Numbered from the stretch's first letter, positions 24,785 through 33,083 are shown. The stretch: 64,000 bases of DNA from Paenibacillus sp. NEAU-GSW1 (GCF_009737085.1 NZ_WOVL01000006.1:151051-215050), one strand, 5' to 3'. Numbers and translations: made by a program. Notes: generated from the letters alone by a model not told the origin.

Positions 24785-26212
24785 TTAGACACCTGTCCCC
24801 AAAATTTTTTCAAATGGATGACTTGATAAAAACTCTTCATTGGAATTATTAACTTTTATGCGAATATCGTCTTGGGAAATGAGTTTTGATATACCTATTA
24901 AATCCATCCCAGTGAGAAAGCTTATTTTTTCTATAGACATTCCATTTTCAAACAATATTTTTATCAAGTTCATTCTAACGAACTGCGGTGATAAGTCTCT
25001 CCAATCCTCATTAATTTTCATAAATCTATTGAATACGTCATTGATTGCACTCTCCGTAATTGGGTTATACTTTTTTCTGTAATAAGTATAGAATAAATGT
25101 TGCCCTTTTATATTTTTCGATTTATTTTCTTTCTCCAAAAGAATTAATTGCTTCCTCAATAGTTCAGGAATAGGAATACGTCTATGCTCAACAAAAATGT
25201 TTTGTCTCTTCTCGTCAAACATTCCCCACTCTAACTTCCGTAACAACGAACGCTCTAACCCCATGTAAATGCAAAAGAGGAAAATTACTGTGTCACGTAA
25301 TGGAGTTTCGCCACTTTGTAGAAAGGTAATCGCATACTTAATATTCTCAGCACTAAAAATTCCAGTATTTCTTTGGACAGCTTCCGTATTCAAAGTTTTT
25401 ACCATTTTCGCACGTTCTTCAATGAATAAATGTGAACGAATCTTATTATTTGCCTTCAGTTCGTTCAACATTGATCTTATGTGAGAATACTTATTATTAA
25501 ACGTATCCTGCGATTTTATTTTTTTGTTTAAATTGTTCTTATTTTTCTGATCAGTTCTTAAATAATCTTCAAAATCATCAACTCTAATTTCATCAAGAGG
25601 ACGATATCTTTTTTCTTTCATGCCATAAAACATAAAAAAGTTCACGAGCGTACTTTTATAAACACTCCAACTAGGATTGTTATTCCCAGGATATTTGAGA
25701 GCTTTAAACTGGGCTATATCTCTAAAATAATTCGTAATTCCCTTATCGAACAAGAATTCTTTAGAAATGAACTTTAAATATCCAACATCCTTATTTGAGA
25801 ACAAGTTGATATTGAATACCACTTTATTTACTACTGTATGTTCATTATTAGGATGAGAGGTAATGTTATGATTAATAAGCAACAATTCTTTTCCGTTACA
25901 CAATATTCCCCACTCAATACCTCTCTTATATAGATATGAGATGATTTGATCGATATGTTTCGGAAGTAACTTTTGATCTCCACGTTTTGTCTCGACATAT
26001 AGTATTTGATTCTTTTCAGCAATACTTATCGAGAAATCCACACGTTGCCTTTCAAATACAGGTGGTTCGAAATCAAAATCAAAGATACTATATCCGAGAT
26101 TTTTAAATAGCTCTACTATAAGCTTGTTTTTAACATTCTCTTCTTTTAGATCATCGAGCTTTTGAAAATCCTTTCGGTACTGCACTATATCGAGTTTGCT
26201 TTCCCAATCCAA
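24785..26212 (-). CDS. Fusion of HsdR_N-like PD-(D/E)XK nuclease with a degenerate tyrosine-recombinase fold
   Basis: 475 residues, TTG start. Residues 1-150 match the HsdR N-terminal nuclease pattern: E34 in the first helix, VDF (D59), YVETKRG (E74, K76), QIISY (Q89/Y93, the QxxxY motif) and WGILCNG. Residues 180-260 resemble a SAM-like core-binding domain. Residues 285-450 align by eye with the catalytic domain of XerD in this window, but the catalytic residues are altered. The first Arg is E320 (GLE), HxxR is QFVR (Q410, R413), the second His is M436, and the Tyr position is I445. The recombinase part should be inactive and may only bind DNA, with the nuclease doing the chemistry. Low GC and Lys/Asn/Ile richness suggest transfer. 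No methyltransferase is nearby. Confidence 0.75.
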   Translation of the reverse strand: MDWESKLDIVQYRKDFQKLDDLKEENVKNKLIVELFKNLGYSIFDFDFEPPVFERQRVDFSISIAEKNQILYVETKRGDQKLLPKHIDQIISYLYKRGIEWGILCNGKELLLINHNITSHPNNEHTVVNKVVFNINLFSNKDVGYLKFISKEFLFDKGITNYFRDIAQFKALKYPGNNNPSWSVYKSTLVNFFMFYGMKEKRYRPLDEIRVDDFEDYLRTDQKNKNNLNKKIKSQDTFNNKYSHIRSMLNELKANNKIRSHLFIEERAKMVKTLNTEAVQRNTGIFSAENIKYAITFLQSGETPLRDTVIFLFCIYMGLERSLLRKLEWGMFDEKRQNIFVEHRRIPIPELLRKQLILLEKENKSKNIKGQHLFYTYYRKKYNPITESAINDVFNRFMKINEDWRDLSPQFVRMNLIKILFENGMSIEKISFLTGMDLIGISKLISQDDIRIKVNNSNEEFLSSHPFEKILGTGV

Positions 26213-26248
26213 TTAATTCAACCAACCTCTCTAAATTAATTTAATACC

Positions 26249-26278
26249 ATCATACAACACAAACATTATGATAATCAA
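26249..26278 (-). promoter_or_regulatory. Putative promoter of the nuclease fusion gene
   Basis: On the minus strand TTGATT (26278-26273), 18 bases, TATGAT (26254-26249), about 37 bases before the TTG start. No GACTATAGTC element was seen here. Confidence 0.5.
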
Positions 26279-26342
26279 CAATTTTAATTTAGATGGTACA
26301 ACTGAATGAAAATATATTTTTACAGTGTTTTTTAGACTGGAT

Positions 26343-26379
26343 AAAATAAAAAGATGGTGTCCACATAAGAGACTCCATC
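26343..26379 (-). terminator. Terminator after the truncated ytfJ copy
   Basis: GATGG-A-GTC (26379-26371) pairs with GAC-A-CCATC (26361-26353) around one mismatch, followed on the minus strand by TTTTTATTTT. It would stop transcripts from the native ytfJ promoter before they enter the island. Confidence 0.65.
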
Positions 26380-26408
26380 TGTTTGATTCATATTGGGTTT
26401 AGCACCGC

Positions 26409-26549
26409 TTAGTTGGTGGTGGGTAGCTTACGAACTACACACCCGTCCGGCGTTTGTACAGGATCGCCGACGATCGTGTTGACGTCGACCATTTCTTTAA
26501 TATTTTCCATTGCGGTTTGCATTAGACCTTGAATCGGATGGTCTGCCAT
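26409..26549 (-). pseudogene. ytfJ: Truncated native ytfJ 5' end (46 residues)
   Basis: ATG at 26547-26549 behind AGAGGAGGAA encodes MADHPIQGLMQTAMENIKEM and continues to VQTPDG, then runs into ten unrelated residues (CVVRKLPTTN) and stops. Compared with the left copy over 36 codons there are 20 base-changed codons, of which only one (Asp for Glu at residue 3) alters the protein. It remains linked to the native upstream region and DUF2953 gene, so this is probably the original 5' end, cut off by the island. Confidence 0.85.
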
Positions 26550-26631
26550 ACATATTCCTCCTCTGTGCGATATAAATAAGGACTTGCCTACGCTTTCTGT
26601 ATTGTGCGCACCGTACAAAGGAAGTATGTAT
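26443..26631 (-). repeat. Right copy of the ytfJ 5' region
   Basis: Diverged direct repeat of 23227-23415 and of the same length, starting at the shared 14-bp core CCGTCCGGCGTTTG (26443-26456) and fading after GTATGTAT in the promoter -35 area. Confidence 0.9.
26600..26629 (-). promoter_or_regulatory. Sigma-F/sigma-G-type promoter of ytfJ, right (native) copy
   Basis: ACATA (26629-26625), 15 bases, GCGCACAATA (26609-26600) on the minus strand, the same as in the left copy. Confidence 0.65.
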
Positions 26632-26841
26632 GACATCAAGCACCGTATTTAAATTTCTATTGAGCATCAAATCTTCGGAGCTTGAACGCGGAAAATGTCA
26701 GCTATTTTTAACTGCACTCTTTTCATTAGCTTGTACACTACTATTAATAATCAAAATGGTGGAAGAGAAAGTTTAGTTAAGCTGATAGGACGTAGTTTAC
26801 AGCTGCAGAATTGCTTGCGTTTAAGTGACTATATGGTATAG

Positions 26842-26899
26842 CGGAAAAAACTTCCGTTATTTTGCTCTATATCACAAAATGAGCAATAATAACGGAAGT
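26842..26899 (-). terminator. Terminator of the DUF2953 gene
   Basis: A long stem, ACTTCCGTTATT with further TTGCTC/GAGCAA pairing (26850-26867 with 26881-26899, one bulged base), is followed on the minus strand by TTTTTT. It ends the DUF2953 transcript upstream of the native ytfJ promoter. Confidence 0.8.
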
Positions 26900-26926
26900 A
26901 AGTTCCGTCACCCCATGCCATGCCGC

Positions 26927-27616
26927 TTAAGCTTTCGACAGCATATTTTGCCACGCTTTTACTCCGCCGTTTGCTTTTTTAGCTCGCCTGAGCAAATGAA
27001 AGCCTGCGACCAGTATGTGGCCGAGCCTTATTTTTGCTGTGCACGACCATTCTGTCGTAAAGGACGGCTTCTGATAGTCAGGCTGCACTTGGATATGAGG
27101 CTCTGTTTTCAGCTGCAATATTTGTGACATCACGCCAAGCAACGTCGTTTTGGCCGACCACACTAAGCCGGTTGCCATTGCAGTCCACATTGCGTCGCCT
27201 GTGCCGACTGCCGTTGACCAATTCCATTCCCGCAATTGCACCTTGCCTAGCGTTTGTTTTAGCCAGCTTGGTAAATGCTGTGTTAAATGAACGATTTGTT
27301 TCACAGTGTCGATCGTCTTTGTCACTCGCTCCCAACCGATCTCGTCATTATTATTGCTCTTGCTGCTGAATCCGGCGCCCGCTCCCGTCATTTCCTCTTT
27401 CATTCGCAGCATTCTGCCATAAAACTTAACGGTCGGGATATGGACCTGATAGCTGACTAAGCCAAAAAGCGCTTTAAGATCGAGCTCGATATCATCATCT
27501 TTGCCCTTCTTGCGTATATGCGCATGGATGACGACCGGCGATGCGAGTACGATTACAACACAAAGGAAAAGTACTGCGGCTGCAACCGCAATCCATCCGT
27601 ATGTATAGCCACTCAA
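26927..27616 (-). CDS. ytfI: DUF2953 family protein (YtfI-like)
   Basis: The 229-residue protein has an N-terminal membrane span (WIAVAAAVLFLCVVIVLASP), a short IHAHIRKKGKDDDIELDLKALFGLVSY strand region typical of DUF2953, and a C-terminal part with WSTAVGTGDA and HIQVQPDYQ. Bacillus ytfI is adjacent to ytfJ, and the same pairing is seen here, now interrupted by the island. The TTG start follows AAGGAGG. Function is unknown; a sporulation link is inferred from the neighbour. Confidence 0.8.
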   Translation of the reverse strand: MSGYTYGWIAVAAAVLFLCVVIVLASPVVIHAHIRKKGKDDDIELDLKALFGLVSYQVHIPTVKFYGRMLRMKEEMTGAGAGFSSKSNNNDEIGWERVTKTIDTVKQIVHLTQHLPSWLKQTLGKVQLREWNWSTAVGTGDAMWTAMATGLVWSAKTTLLGVMSQILQLKTEPHIQVQPDYQKPSFTTEWSCTAKIRLGHILVAGFHLLRRAKKANGGVKAWQNMLSKA

Positions 27617-27696
27617 TGCAGAAATCCTCCTTATGGTATTGTTGTATTTGGTTCGTTTGCTTGTGAAGGTTAGATTCCCGACCCGAAAGAAGCCAG

Positions 27697-27888
27697 TTCG
27701 CTAAATAACGAAGTCAATTTCGCTATTTTCACATAAAGCTAACGAGTTCATAATCGCAGCGAATCAAATTTCGTTAAAAGAGAACGCCGATTCTCCAATA
27801 GCGAAATATGATTCGTTAATCCCCATGTTCAAGCCTTTTGATAGCCTAAACGGCCTTCTTAGCGAAGATTGATTCGTTATTTAACGAA
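27697..27888. repeat. Cluster of TTCGYTA/TARCGAA short inverted repeats
   Basis: In the 346-bp gap between scpB and DUF2953 the heptamer TTCG(C/T)TA occurs nine times counting both strands (27697, 27706, 27719, 27770, 27799, 27812, 27860, 27873, 27882). The end units form palindromes: TTCGCTAAATAACGAA (27697-27712, one mismatch) and TTCGTTATTTAACGAA (27873-27888, perfect). No gene was seen here. Confidence 0.7.
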
Positions 27889-27962
27889 ACAGCTTCGCAA
27901 ACACAAGGATATAAAATCGATCCGCCACATTCCCTGTTAGTGTAACAACAAACAAGCCCGCT

Positions 27963-28619
27963 TTATTCAGCGGGCTTGTCGTTATTTTCATATTCATCTT
28001 CTTGTTCGGTATGAGACACTGGAATGAACTCGTCAATCGTTGTTTGCCTCTCGCCCAACCGTTCGAAAAGCATTTGCGTTTGTTCTTCCAGCGCCTCGTC
28101 CAAATCGACTTGCTTAGGCTCAGGAAGCGCCTTAATGCTTGATAATCCAAAATAATCTAAAAATGATTTCGTCGTTCCGTAAAGGATCGGCCTGCCGATC
28201 GCCTCAGCGCGGCCTACCTCTTCAATTAAGTCTTTAGACACGAGAGATTGAATCGCGCGGTCGCTTTTCACGCCGCGAATTTCTTCAATATCGATCCGTG
28301 TAATCGGCTGCCTGTAAGCCACGATCGACAGTGTCTCAAGCGCCGCTTGTGACAGCTGCGATCGGGTTGGCGTATAGGCCATCCGTTCGAAATAGGCAGC
28401 ATGCTCCGGATGCGTCGTAAGCCTGTAAGCTCCCGCCACCTCGGCTACCTGAATGCCCCTTTCCTCACGGGCAAGATCGCGATGAAGCTCATATACCAAA
28501 TCGGCAGCGAGCTCTTGGTCAAGCTGCATAATATCGGCGAGTTGGCGTTTGTTCAATCCTTCGTCGCCGGCCATAAACAGCAAGCCTTCAATAATCGACT
28601 TCAATTTCGGATATTCCAC
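27963..28619 (-). CDS. scpB: Segregation and condensation protein ScpB
   Basis: ScpB binds ScpA and SMC to form the bacterial condensin complex. The protein begins (V/M)EYPKLKSIIEGLLFMAGDEG. It has tandem winged helices with SQAALETLSIVAYRQPITR and EIRGVKSDRAIQSL, then an ILYGTTKSFLDYFGL block and an acidic tail. The GTG at 28617-28619 was chosen to match the family N-terminus, overlapping scpA by about 30 bases; the frame is open to an ATG at 28661. Length is about 218 residues. Confidence 0.9.
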   Translation of the reverse strand: MEYPKLKSIIEGLLFMAGDEGLNKRQLADIMQLDQELAADLVYELHRDLAREERGIQVAEVAGAYRLTTHPEHAAYFERMAYTPTRSQLSQAALETLSIVAYRQPITRIDIEEIRGVKSDRAIQSLVSKDLIEEVGRAEAIGRPILYGTTKSFLDYFGLSSIKALPEPKQVDLDEALEEQTQMLFERLGERQTTIDEFIPVSHTEQEDEYENNDKPAE

Positions 28620-29373
28620 TTTCCGCAGCTTCTCCTCTCCAATGGATAACGATGTCGTCAAACAGCTGATGCTGGAAGCAGCGAATATGTTTCATCTTCA
28701 TCAGCTCCAGAATGGCAAGAAACGTAACGACGACTTCGTGCTTGTCCATGTTTTCGCGTATGAGCTTGGAAAAGCGCACCGTTTCGAACTGGCGAAGCAC
28801 TTCGACGATGTCTCGAATTCGGTCTTTTACCGAAATCTCATCCCGTTGCACCGTTGCCACTATATTTCGACGAGCAGCCTTGCGAATCGCTCGCTGGAAA
28901 GCTGCAATAATATCCGAAACATGAAGCCCCTCAAGCGGGTTCACGTATTCTTCTTTCAAATACGGCGTCATATCGTCAGGCTCGCGGGAATATACGAGGC
29001 TTCGTTCCATCTCTTTTTCCCGAAGTTGTTCGGCAATTTGCTTGAATTTACGGTATTCGATCAGCTTTTGAATGAGCTCGTCCCGCGGATCCAAACCTTC
29101 ATCGTCTTGCCAATCGTCGAAACCGTCATCTTCAAATACGGGTGGCTTCGGCAGTAACTGTTTGCTCTTGATCGACAGCAAAGTGGCGGCCATCACGAGA
29201 AACTCGCTCGTCAGCTCCAGTTCCAGCTCCTTCATCGCATGTAAGTAATCCATGTATTGATCTGTAATCTCGCTGATTGAAACTTCATGGATATCAATTT
29301 CAGCCTTGTCGATGAGATGCAACAGCAAATCGAGCGGCCCTTCGAATGATTCAAGCTTGTAAAGCACCGTCAC
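28588..29373 (-). CDS. scpA: Segregation and condensation protein ScpA (kleisin)
   Basis: The 261-residue kleisin bridges the SMC heads. The N-terminal SMC-binding block ESFEGPLDLLLHLIDKAEID and the middle TEFLVMAATLLSIKSKQLLP-like region (here SEFLVMAATLLSIKSKQLLP) are clear, and the C-terminal winged helix ends with FLAILELMK. The GTG start follows GAGGTGAA. It overlaps scpB and lies downstream of ribH on the same strand with a 40-base gap. Confidence 0.93.
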   Translation of the reverse strand: MTVLYKLESFEGPLDLLLHLIDKAEIDIHEVSISEITDQYMDYLHAMKELELELTSEFLVMAATLLSIKSKQLLPKPPVFEDDGFDDWQDDEGLDPRDELIQKLIEYRKFKQIAEQLREKEMERSLVYSREPDDMTPYLKEEYVNPLEGLHVSDIIAAFQRAIRKAARRNIVATVQRDEISVKDRIRDIVEVLRQFETVRFSKLIRENMDKHEVVVTFLAILELMKMKHIRCFQHQLFDDIVIHWRGEAAESGISEIEVDY

Positions 29374-29414
29374 TACTTAATTCACCTCTGACACAAGATA
29401 AAGTCAATGATGAT

Positions 29415-29885
29415 TTAATTATGCAGCATTTTCGTTAAATTTGCCATCTCAATTGCGGAAGCAGCCGCTTCATAGCCTTTATTTCCTGCTTTTGTGCCTG
29501 CACGCTCAATCGCTTGCTCGATAGAATCGACCGTCAATACGCCAAAAATAGTCGGAACGCCCGTTTTCAGCGCGATTGCCGCTACGCCTTTAGCCGCCTC
29601 GTTGCACACGAAGTCAAAATGCGGAGTTGAACCGCGGATAACGGCGCCGAGCGTAATAACTGCGTCATATTTACCGCTCTCCGCCATTTTTTGCGCGATC
29701 ACCGGAATTTCAAATGCGCCAGGAACCCATGCAATTTCCACATCGCTGTCTTGCGCGCCATGACGCTTGAATGCGTCAAGCGCTCCCGAAAGCAGCTTGC
29801 TGGAAATGAACTCGTTGAAACGGCCTACGACAACCCCGAATTTTAAACCTTCCGATACTAAATGTCCTTCATAAACATGTGGCAT
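29415..29885 (-). CDS. ribH: 6,7-dimethyl-8-ribityllumazine synthase
   Basis: RibH condenses the pyrimidine intermediate with dihydroxybutanone phosphate in the penultimate step of riboflavin synthesis. The 156-residue protein shows [39 protein letters not shown] and the late AGNKGYEAA motif. GGAGGAAATC precedes the ATG. It is the last gene of the ribD-ribE-ribBA-ribH operon. Confidence 0.95.
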   Translation of the reverse strand: MPHVYEGHLVSEGLKFGVVVGRFNEFISSKLLSGALDAFKRHGAQDSDVEIAWVPGAFEIPVIAQKMAESGKYDAVITLGAVIRGSTPHFDFVCNEAAKGVAAIALKTGVPTIFGVLTVDSIEQAIERAGTKAGNKGYEAAASAIEMANLTKMLHN

Positions 29886-29936
29886 AATGATTTCCTCCTA
29901 AAATGTTTGTTTTGTAGTTAACAGCAAAGCTCGATG

Positions 29937-31178
29937 TTATATCGAATAATCTTCCAGCTCCAGCATATGGCCAAGCTTCGATTTCTTCGTGCGCAAGTAG
30001 CCTTTATTGCTTTCATTCGCTTGCATTTGAATCGGCACCCGTTCGATGACCTCGATGCCATAGCCTTCTAATCCTTTGATCTTGCGCGGATTATTTGTTA
30101 ACAGACGCATCTTGCGAACGCCAAGATCTTTCAATATTTGCGCGCCGATTCCGTAATCACGCAAATCAGGAGCAAAACCGAGCTTCAAATTGGCGTCGAC
30201 CGTGTCCAGTCCCTGCTCTTGAAGCGCATATGCTTTCAGCTTATTGATTAGGCCAATACCTCTGCCCTCTTGGCGCATATAAAGCAGAATACCTGAGCCC
30301 TCTTCTTCAATTTGACGAAGCGCAGCGTCTAGCTGCGGTCCGCAATCGCAGCGATGCGAGTGAAACACGTCGCCGGTCAAGCATTCGGAATGAACGCGAA
30401 CCAGCACTGGCTTGCTGGAATCAATTTCTCCCTTTACGTAAGCGACATGCTCCTTGCCGTCCACTTGATTGGTAAAAGCAATTGTGCGGAATACACCGAA
30501 ATCAGTCGGCATATTTACTTCAACGACCCGTTCTACAAGCTTTTCTTTCTCATTGCGGTAGTGGATCAAATCACGGATCGTAATCAGCTTGAGATTATGC
30601 TTCTTTTTGAAAGCGACAAGCTGAGGCAATCTCGCCATTGTACCGTCTTCGTTTATGATCTCACAAATTGCCGCCGCCGGCTCCGAATGGCAAAGCTTAG
30701 CGAGATCAATGCCGGCCTCTGTGTGGCCAGCACGCCGCAATACGCCGCCGTCCCGCGCAATCAAAGGAAAAATATGACCCGGCTTGCGGAAATCGCTCGC
30801 CTTCGTATTCGGATTGATAAACGATTTGACCGTCTCCGACCTTTCGTACGCGGAAATGCCGGTCGTCGTCGAAATATGATCAACGGAAACAGTGAAAGCC
30901 GTTCCGTGATAATCGGTATTGTGGGCAACCATTGGCGGCAGATCAAGTTGCTCCGCCCGCTCTTGCGTAATAGGTACGCATACGAGCCCTCTCGCTTCGG
31001 TAATCATGAAGTTGATGACTTCCGGAGTCGTTTTCTCCGCCAGCGCGATCAAATCGCCTTCGTTCTCGCGATCTTCATCGTCCACGACGATGATCGGCTT
31101 GCCTGCGATCAAATCTTGCAATGCGGCGTCAATTGAATCAAACTGAGCGTTAAATTCATCTGTATCATGCTGTCCCAT
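29937..31178 (-). CDS. ribBA: Bifunctional DHBP synthase / GTP cyclohydrolase II
   Basis: The N-terminal half (about residues 1-205) is 3,4-dihydroxy-2-butanone 4-phosphate synthase with [12 protein letters not shown] and [12 protein letters not shown]. The C-terminal half (about 210-413) is GTP cyclohydrolase II with [17 protein letters not shown] (zinc cysteines), RQEGRGIGL and [15 protein letters not shown]. Both enzymes feed the riboflavin pathway. Length is 413 residues, normal for the fused Bacillales form. It lies between ribE and ribH. Confidence 0.95.
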   Translation of the reverse strand: MGQHDTDEFNAQFDSIDAALQDLIAGKPIIVVDDEDRENEGDLIALAEKTTPEVINFMITEARGLVCVPITQERAEQLDLPPMVAHNTDYHGTAFTVSVDHISTTTGISAYERSETVKSFINPNTKASDFRKPGHIFPLIARDGGVLRRAGHTEAGIDLAKLCHSEPAAAICEIINEDGTMARLPQLVAFKKKHNLKLITIRDLIHYRNEKEKLVERVVEVNMPTDFGVFRTIAFTNQVDGKEHVAYVKGEIDSSKPVLVRVHSECLTGDVFHSHRCDCGPQLDAALRQIEEEGSGILLYMRQEGRGIGLINKLKAYALQEQGLDTVDANLKLGFAPDLRDYGIGAQILKDLGVRKMRLLTNNPRKIKGLEGYGIEVIERVPIQMQANESNKGYLRTKKSKLGHMLELEDYSI

Positions 31179-31212
31179 AAGTCTTCCCTCCTAGCCTAAC
31201 CTATTCTATATA

Positions 31213-31896
31213 TTAGAAAAAACCGTTCTCGCTTAAAAATGCAGCGCTTAGCTTGCCTTTTCCGGATGAAGCGCTCTTCGCGGGCGATAGCGGCGACTCT
31301 CCGCTTCGGAAATGAAGCAAATGTTCAACGTATTTGCCGATGACATCGCATTCGAAGTTGACCGTTTCACCCGGCTGTTTGCTAAACAGCGCGGTCTCCT
31401 TTAACGTATGCGGTATGATGGATATCGAGAATCCGCCCTTATGAACCTCCACAACGGTAAGGCTGATGCCGTCAATCGTAATCGAGCCTTTCGGAATAAT
31501 GTATCTCATCATATCGTCGTCTGAAGTCCGGATCGAAAACACAACCGCGTTCGCGTCCGACTCCCTGCTTACAATGACGCCCGTTCCATCGACATGCCCC
31601 TGTACAATATGACCGCCGAATCGTCCGCCTGCCAGCATGGCCCGCTCCAGATTGACCGGTTGTCCCGGGCGAAGCAATTGAAGATTGGACTTGCGGAACG
31701 TTTCCGGCATGACGTCAGCCGTAAATGAGCTTGCGTTGAACGAAGTGACTGTCAGACAGACGCCGTTAACTGAGATACTGTCGCCTATTGCAACACCTTG
31801 CATAACGACTGAGGCGTCAATCGTAAGCACCATCGCCTCGTGCTTTTTAGACGCTCGCTGCATCTTTCCGACTTCCTCGATAAGTCCGGTAAACAT
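31213..31896 (-). CDS. ribE: Riboflavin synthase alpha chain
   Basis: The protein begins MFTGLIEEVGKM and contains two lumazine-binding repeats: the first with SINGVCLTVT-like SVNGVCLTVTSF, the second with SITIDGISLTVVEV. It dismutates two lumazines to riboflavin. The C-terminus carries a Ser/Lys-rich extension (about residues 205-227) beyond the usual end. The ATG follows GGAGGGGAG. It is the second gene of the operon. Confidence 0.95.
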   Translation of the reverse strand: MFTGLIEEVGKMQRASKKHEAMVLTIDASVVMQGVAIGDSISVNGVCLTVTSFNASSFTADVMPETFRKSNLQLLRPGQPVNLERAMLAGGRFGGHIVQGHVDGTGVIVSRESDANAVVFSIRTSDDDMMRYIIPKGSITIDGISLTVVEVHKGGFSISIIPHTLKETALFSKQPGETVNFECDVIGKYVEHLLHFRSGESPLSPAKSASSGKGKLSAAFLSENGFF

Positions 31897-31940
31897 AGCT
31901 CCCCTCCTTACATTAGTGTGACATCAGAATTTCGGCCCTA

Positions 31941-33041
31941 TTACTCGTATACCGGATAGCCAGCTATGGAAATATCGTCCCCAGCCATCTCTACAGCTAC
32001 CCGCTCCAAAGCGATCGCCTGCGACATTTTCTCAAAGCCGTCGAAAGTGAACGTGCCCGGCGCCTGCAATCCTCCGATAATTTTAGTTGCCATATAAATG
32101 ATAATTTTATCGATCAGACCGGCTTCCAGCATTGCGCCGTTCAGCTTGCCTCCGCCTTCGAGGAGGATCGATCCGATCTCCAACTCGCCGAGCATACGCA
32201 TCGCTTCGGCAAGATCGACCTGGTCGCCCTTTCCTGCGCGAATCACTTCGACCCCCGCCGCGATCAGCTTATCCGCTTTTGCATGATCGGCCTGTTCCGT
32301 CGTGACGACGATCGTTCGTACGGTCCGATCTGTAACGACTCTAGCTTGTTCCGGCAGCTTAAGCTTGCTGTCAATGATGACCCGAACCGGATGAATGGCA
32401 GGCACATCCGCTCTAGTCGTCAATTGCGGATCGTCCGCCAGCACGGTCCCTATGCCAACCATAATCGCTTCATGCTGATGCCGCAGCGTATGCACTTGTT
32501 CTCTGGCTGCAGCGCCAGTCACCCAGCGGGAATCACCGGTGCGGGAAGCGATCTTTCCATCCAGTGTACTCGCCGTCTTCAAAGTGACGAACGGGCGTTT
32601 CGTCGTGATATACTTGTTGAATTTTTCATTCATGCTGCGAGATTGTGCTTCCATCAATCCGACTTCAACTTCGATGCCGGCCTCACGGATCCGTTCAATC
32701 CCTCTGCCCGCTACTTGCGGGTTTGGATCGGTTGTCGCTACGACAACTCTTGCCGCTTTCGCCTCGATAATTCGTTCGCAGCAAGGCGGCGTTTTGCCGT
32801 AATGGCTGCAGGGCTCCAGCGTCACATAGACCGTCGCGCCTTCCGCTTCGTCACCCGCCATTTTTAACGCATGAACCTCAGCATGGCCGGTGCCTCTTTT
32901 GAGATGCGTGCCGATGCCAATAATGCGGCCTTCCTTGACGACAACACAGCCAACCACTGGATTGATGCCGGTTTGGCCAGCCGCTTTCGCGGCCATTTCG
33001 AGCGCAAGACTCATATAATATGCATCATTCAATACTTCCAT
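31941..33041 (-). CDS. ribD: Bifunctional pyrimidine deaminase / reductase RibD
   Basis: The N-terminal deaminase domain has the zinc ligands HAEVHAL and PCSHYGKTPPC. The C-terminal reductase domain has VTLKTASTLDGKIA and SRWVTG. It performs two successive steps after GTP cyclohydrolase II. The ATG at 33039-33041 is preferred over the in-frame start at 33068, because the latter lies inside the leader hairpin and the family begins with an MSLALEMA-type helix. The ribosome binding site GGGGTG is the 3' arm of that hairpin. Length is 366 residues. First gene of the FMN-riboswitch operon. Confidence 0.93.
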   Translation of the reverse strand: MEVLNDAYYMSLALEMAAKAAGQTGINPVVGCVVVKEGRIIGIGTHLKRGTGHAEVHALKMAGDEAEGATVYVTLEPCSHYGKTPPCCERIIEAKAARVVVATTDPNPQVAGRGIERIREAGIEVEVGLMEAQSRSMNEKFNKYITTKRPFVTLKTASTLDGKIASRTGDSRWVTGAAAREQVHTLRHQHEAIMVGIGTVLADDPQLTTRADVPAIHPVRVIIDSKLKLPEQARVVTDRTVRTIVVTTEQADHAKADKLIAAGVEVIRAGKGDQVDLAEAMRMLGELEIGSILLEGGGKLNGAMLEAGLIDKIIIYMATKIIGGLQAPGTFTFDGFEKMSQAIALERVAVEMAGDDISIAGYPVYE

Positions 33042-33046
33042 AACGC

Positions 33047-33083
33047 AAAAACACCCCAATCGGCGCAATTGGCCAACGGGGTG
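33047..33083 (-). terminator. Terminator/anti-Shine-Dalgarno hairpin in the ribD leader
   Basis: CACCCC (33083-33078) pairs with GGGGTG (33057-33052), with inner GGC/GCC pairing, followed by TTTTT and 10 bases later the ribD ATG. The GGGGTG arm is also the only ribosome binding site, so the hairpin could stop both transcription and translation. Confidence 0.65.

Larger units (their letters stand above)
23227..26456. mobile_element. AT-rich island inserted in ytfJ with 5' gene replacement
   Basis: Between two diverged copies of the ytfJ 5' region lies about 3 kb that is AT-richer than its surroundings. It contains four genes (107-residue unknown, XRE regulator, 82-residue membrane protein, nuclease/recombinase-fold fusion). 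The left edge restores a full ytfJ; the right edge leaves a 46-residue stub. The 14-bp identity CCGTCCGGCGTTTG marks the probable crossover. No intact integrase or transposase is present. Either site-specific integration or single-crossover integration of a circle carrying a foreign ytfJ 5' fragment would produce this arrangement. Confidence 0.8.

Noticed and set aside
24785..26212. Active site-specific integrase for the island
   Set aside because: The recombinase-like domain lacks the first Arg, both His positions and the Tyr nucleophile, so it should not catalyse recombination.
30354..31136. 260-residue plus-strand frame
   Set aside because: It mirrors ribBA, whose motifs are unmistakable; the frame is a codon-bias shadow.
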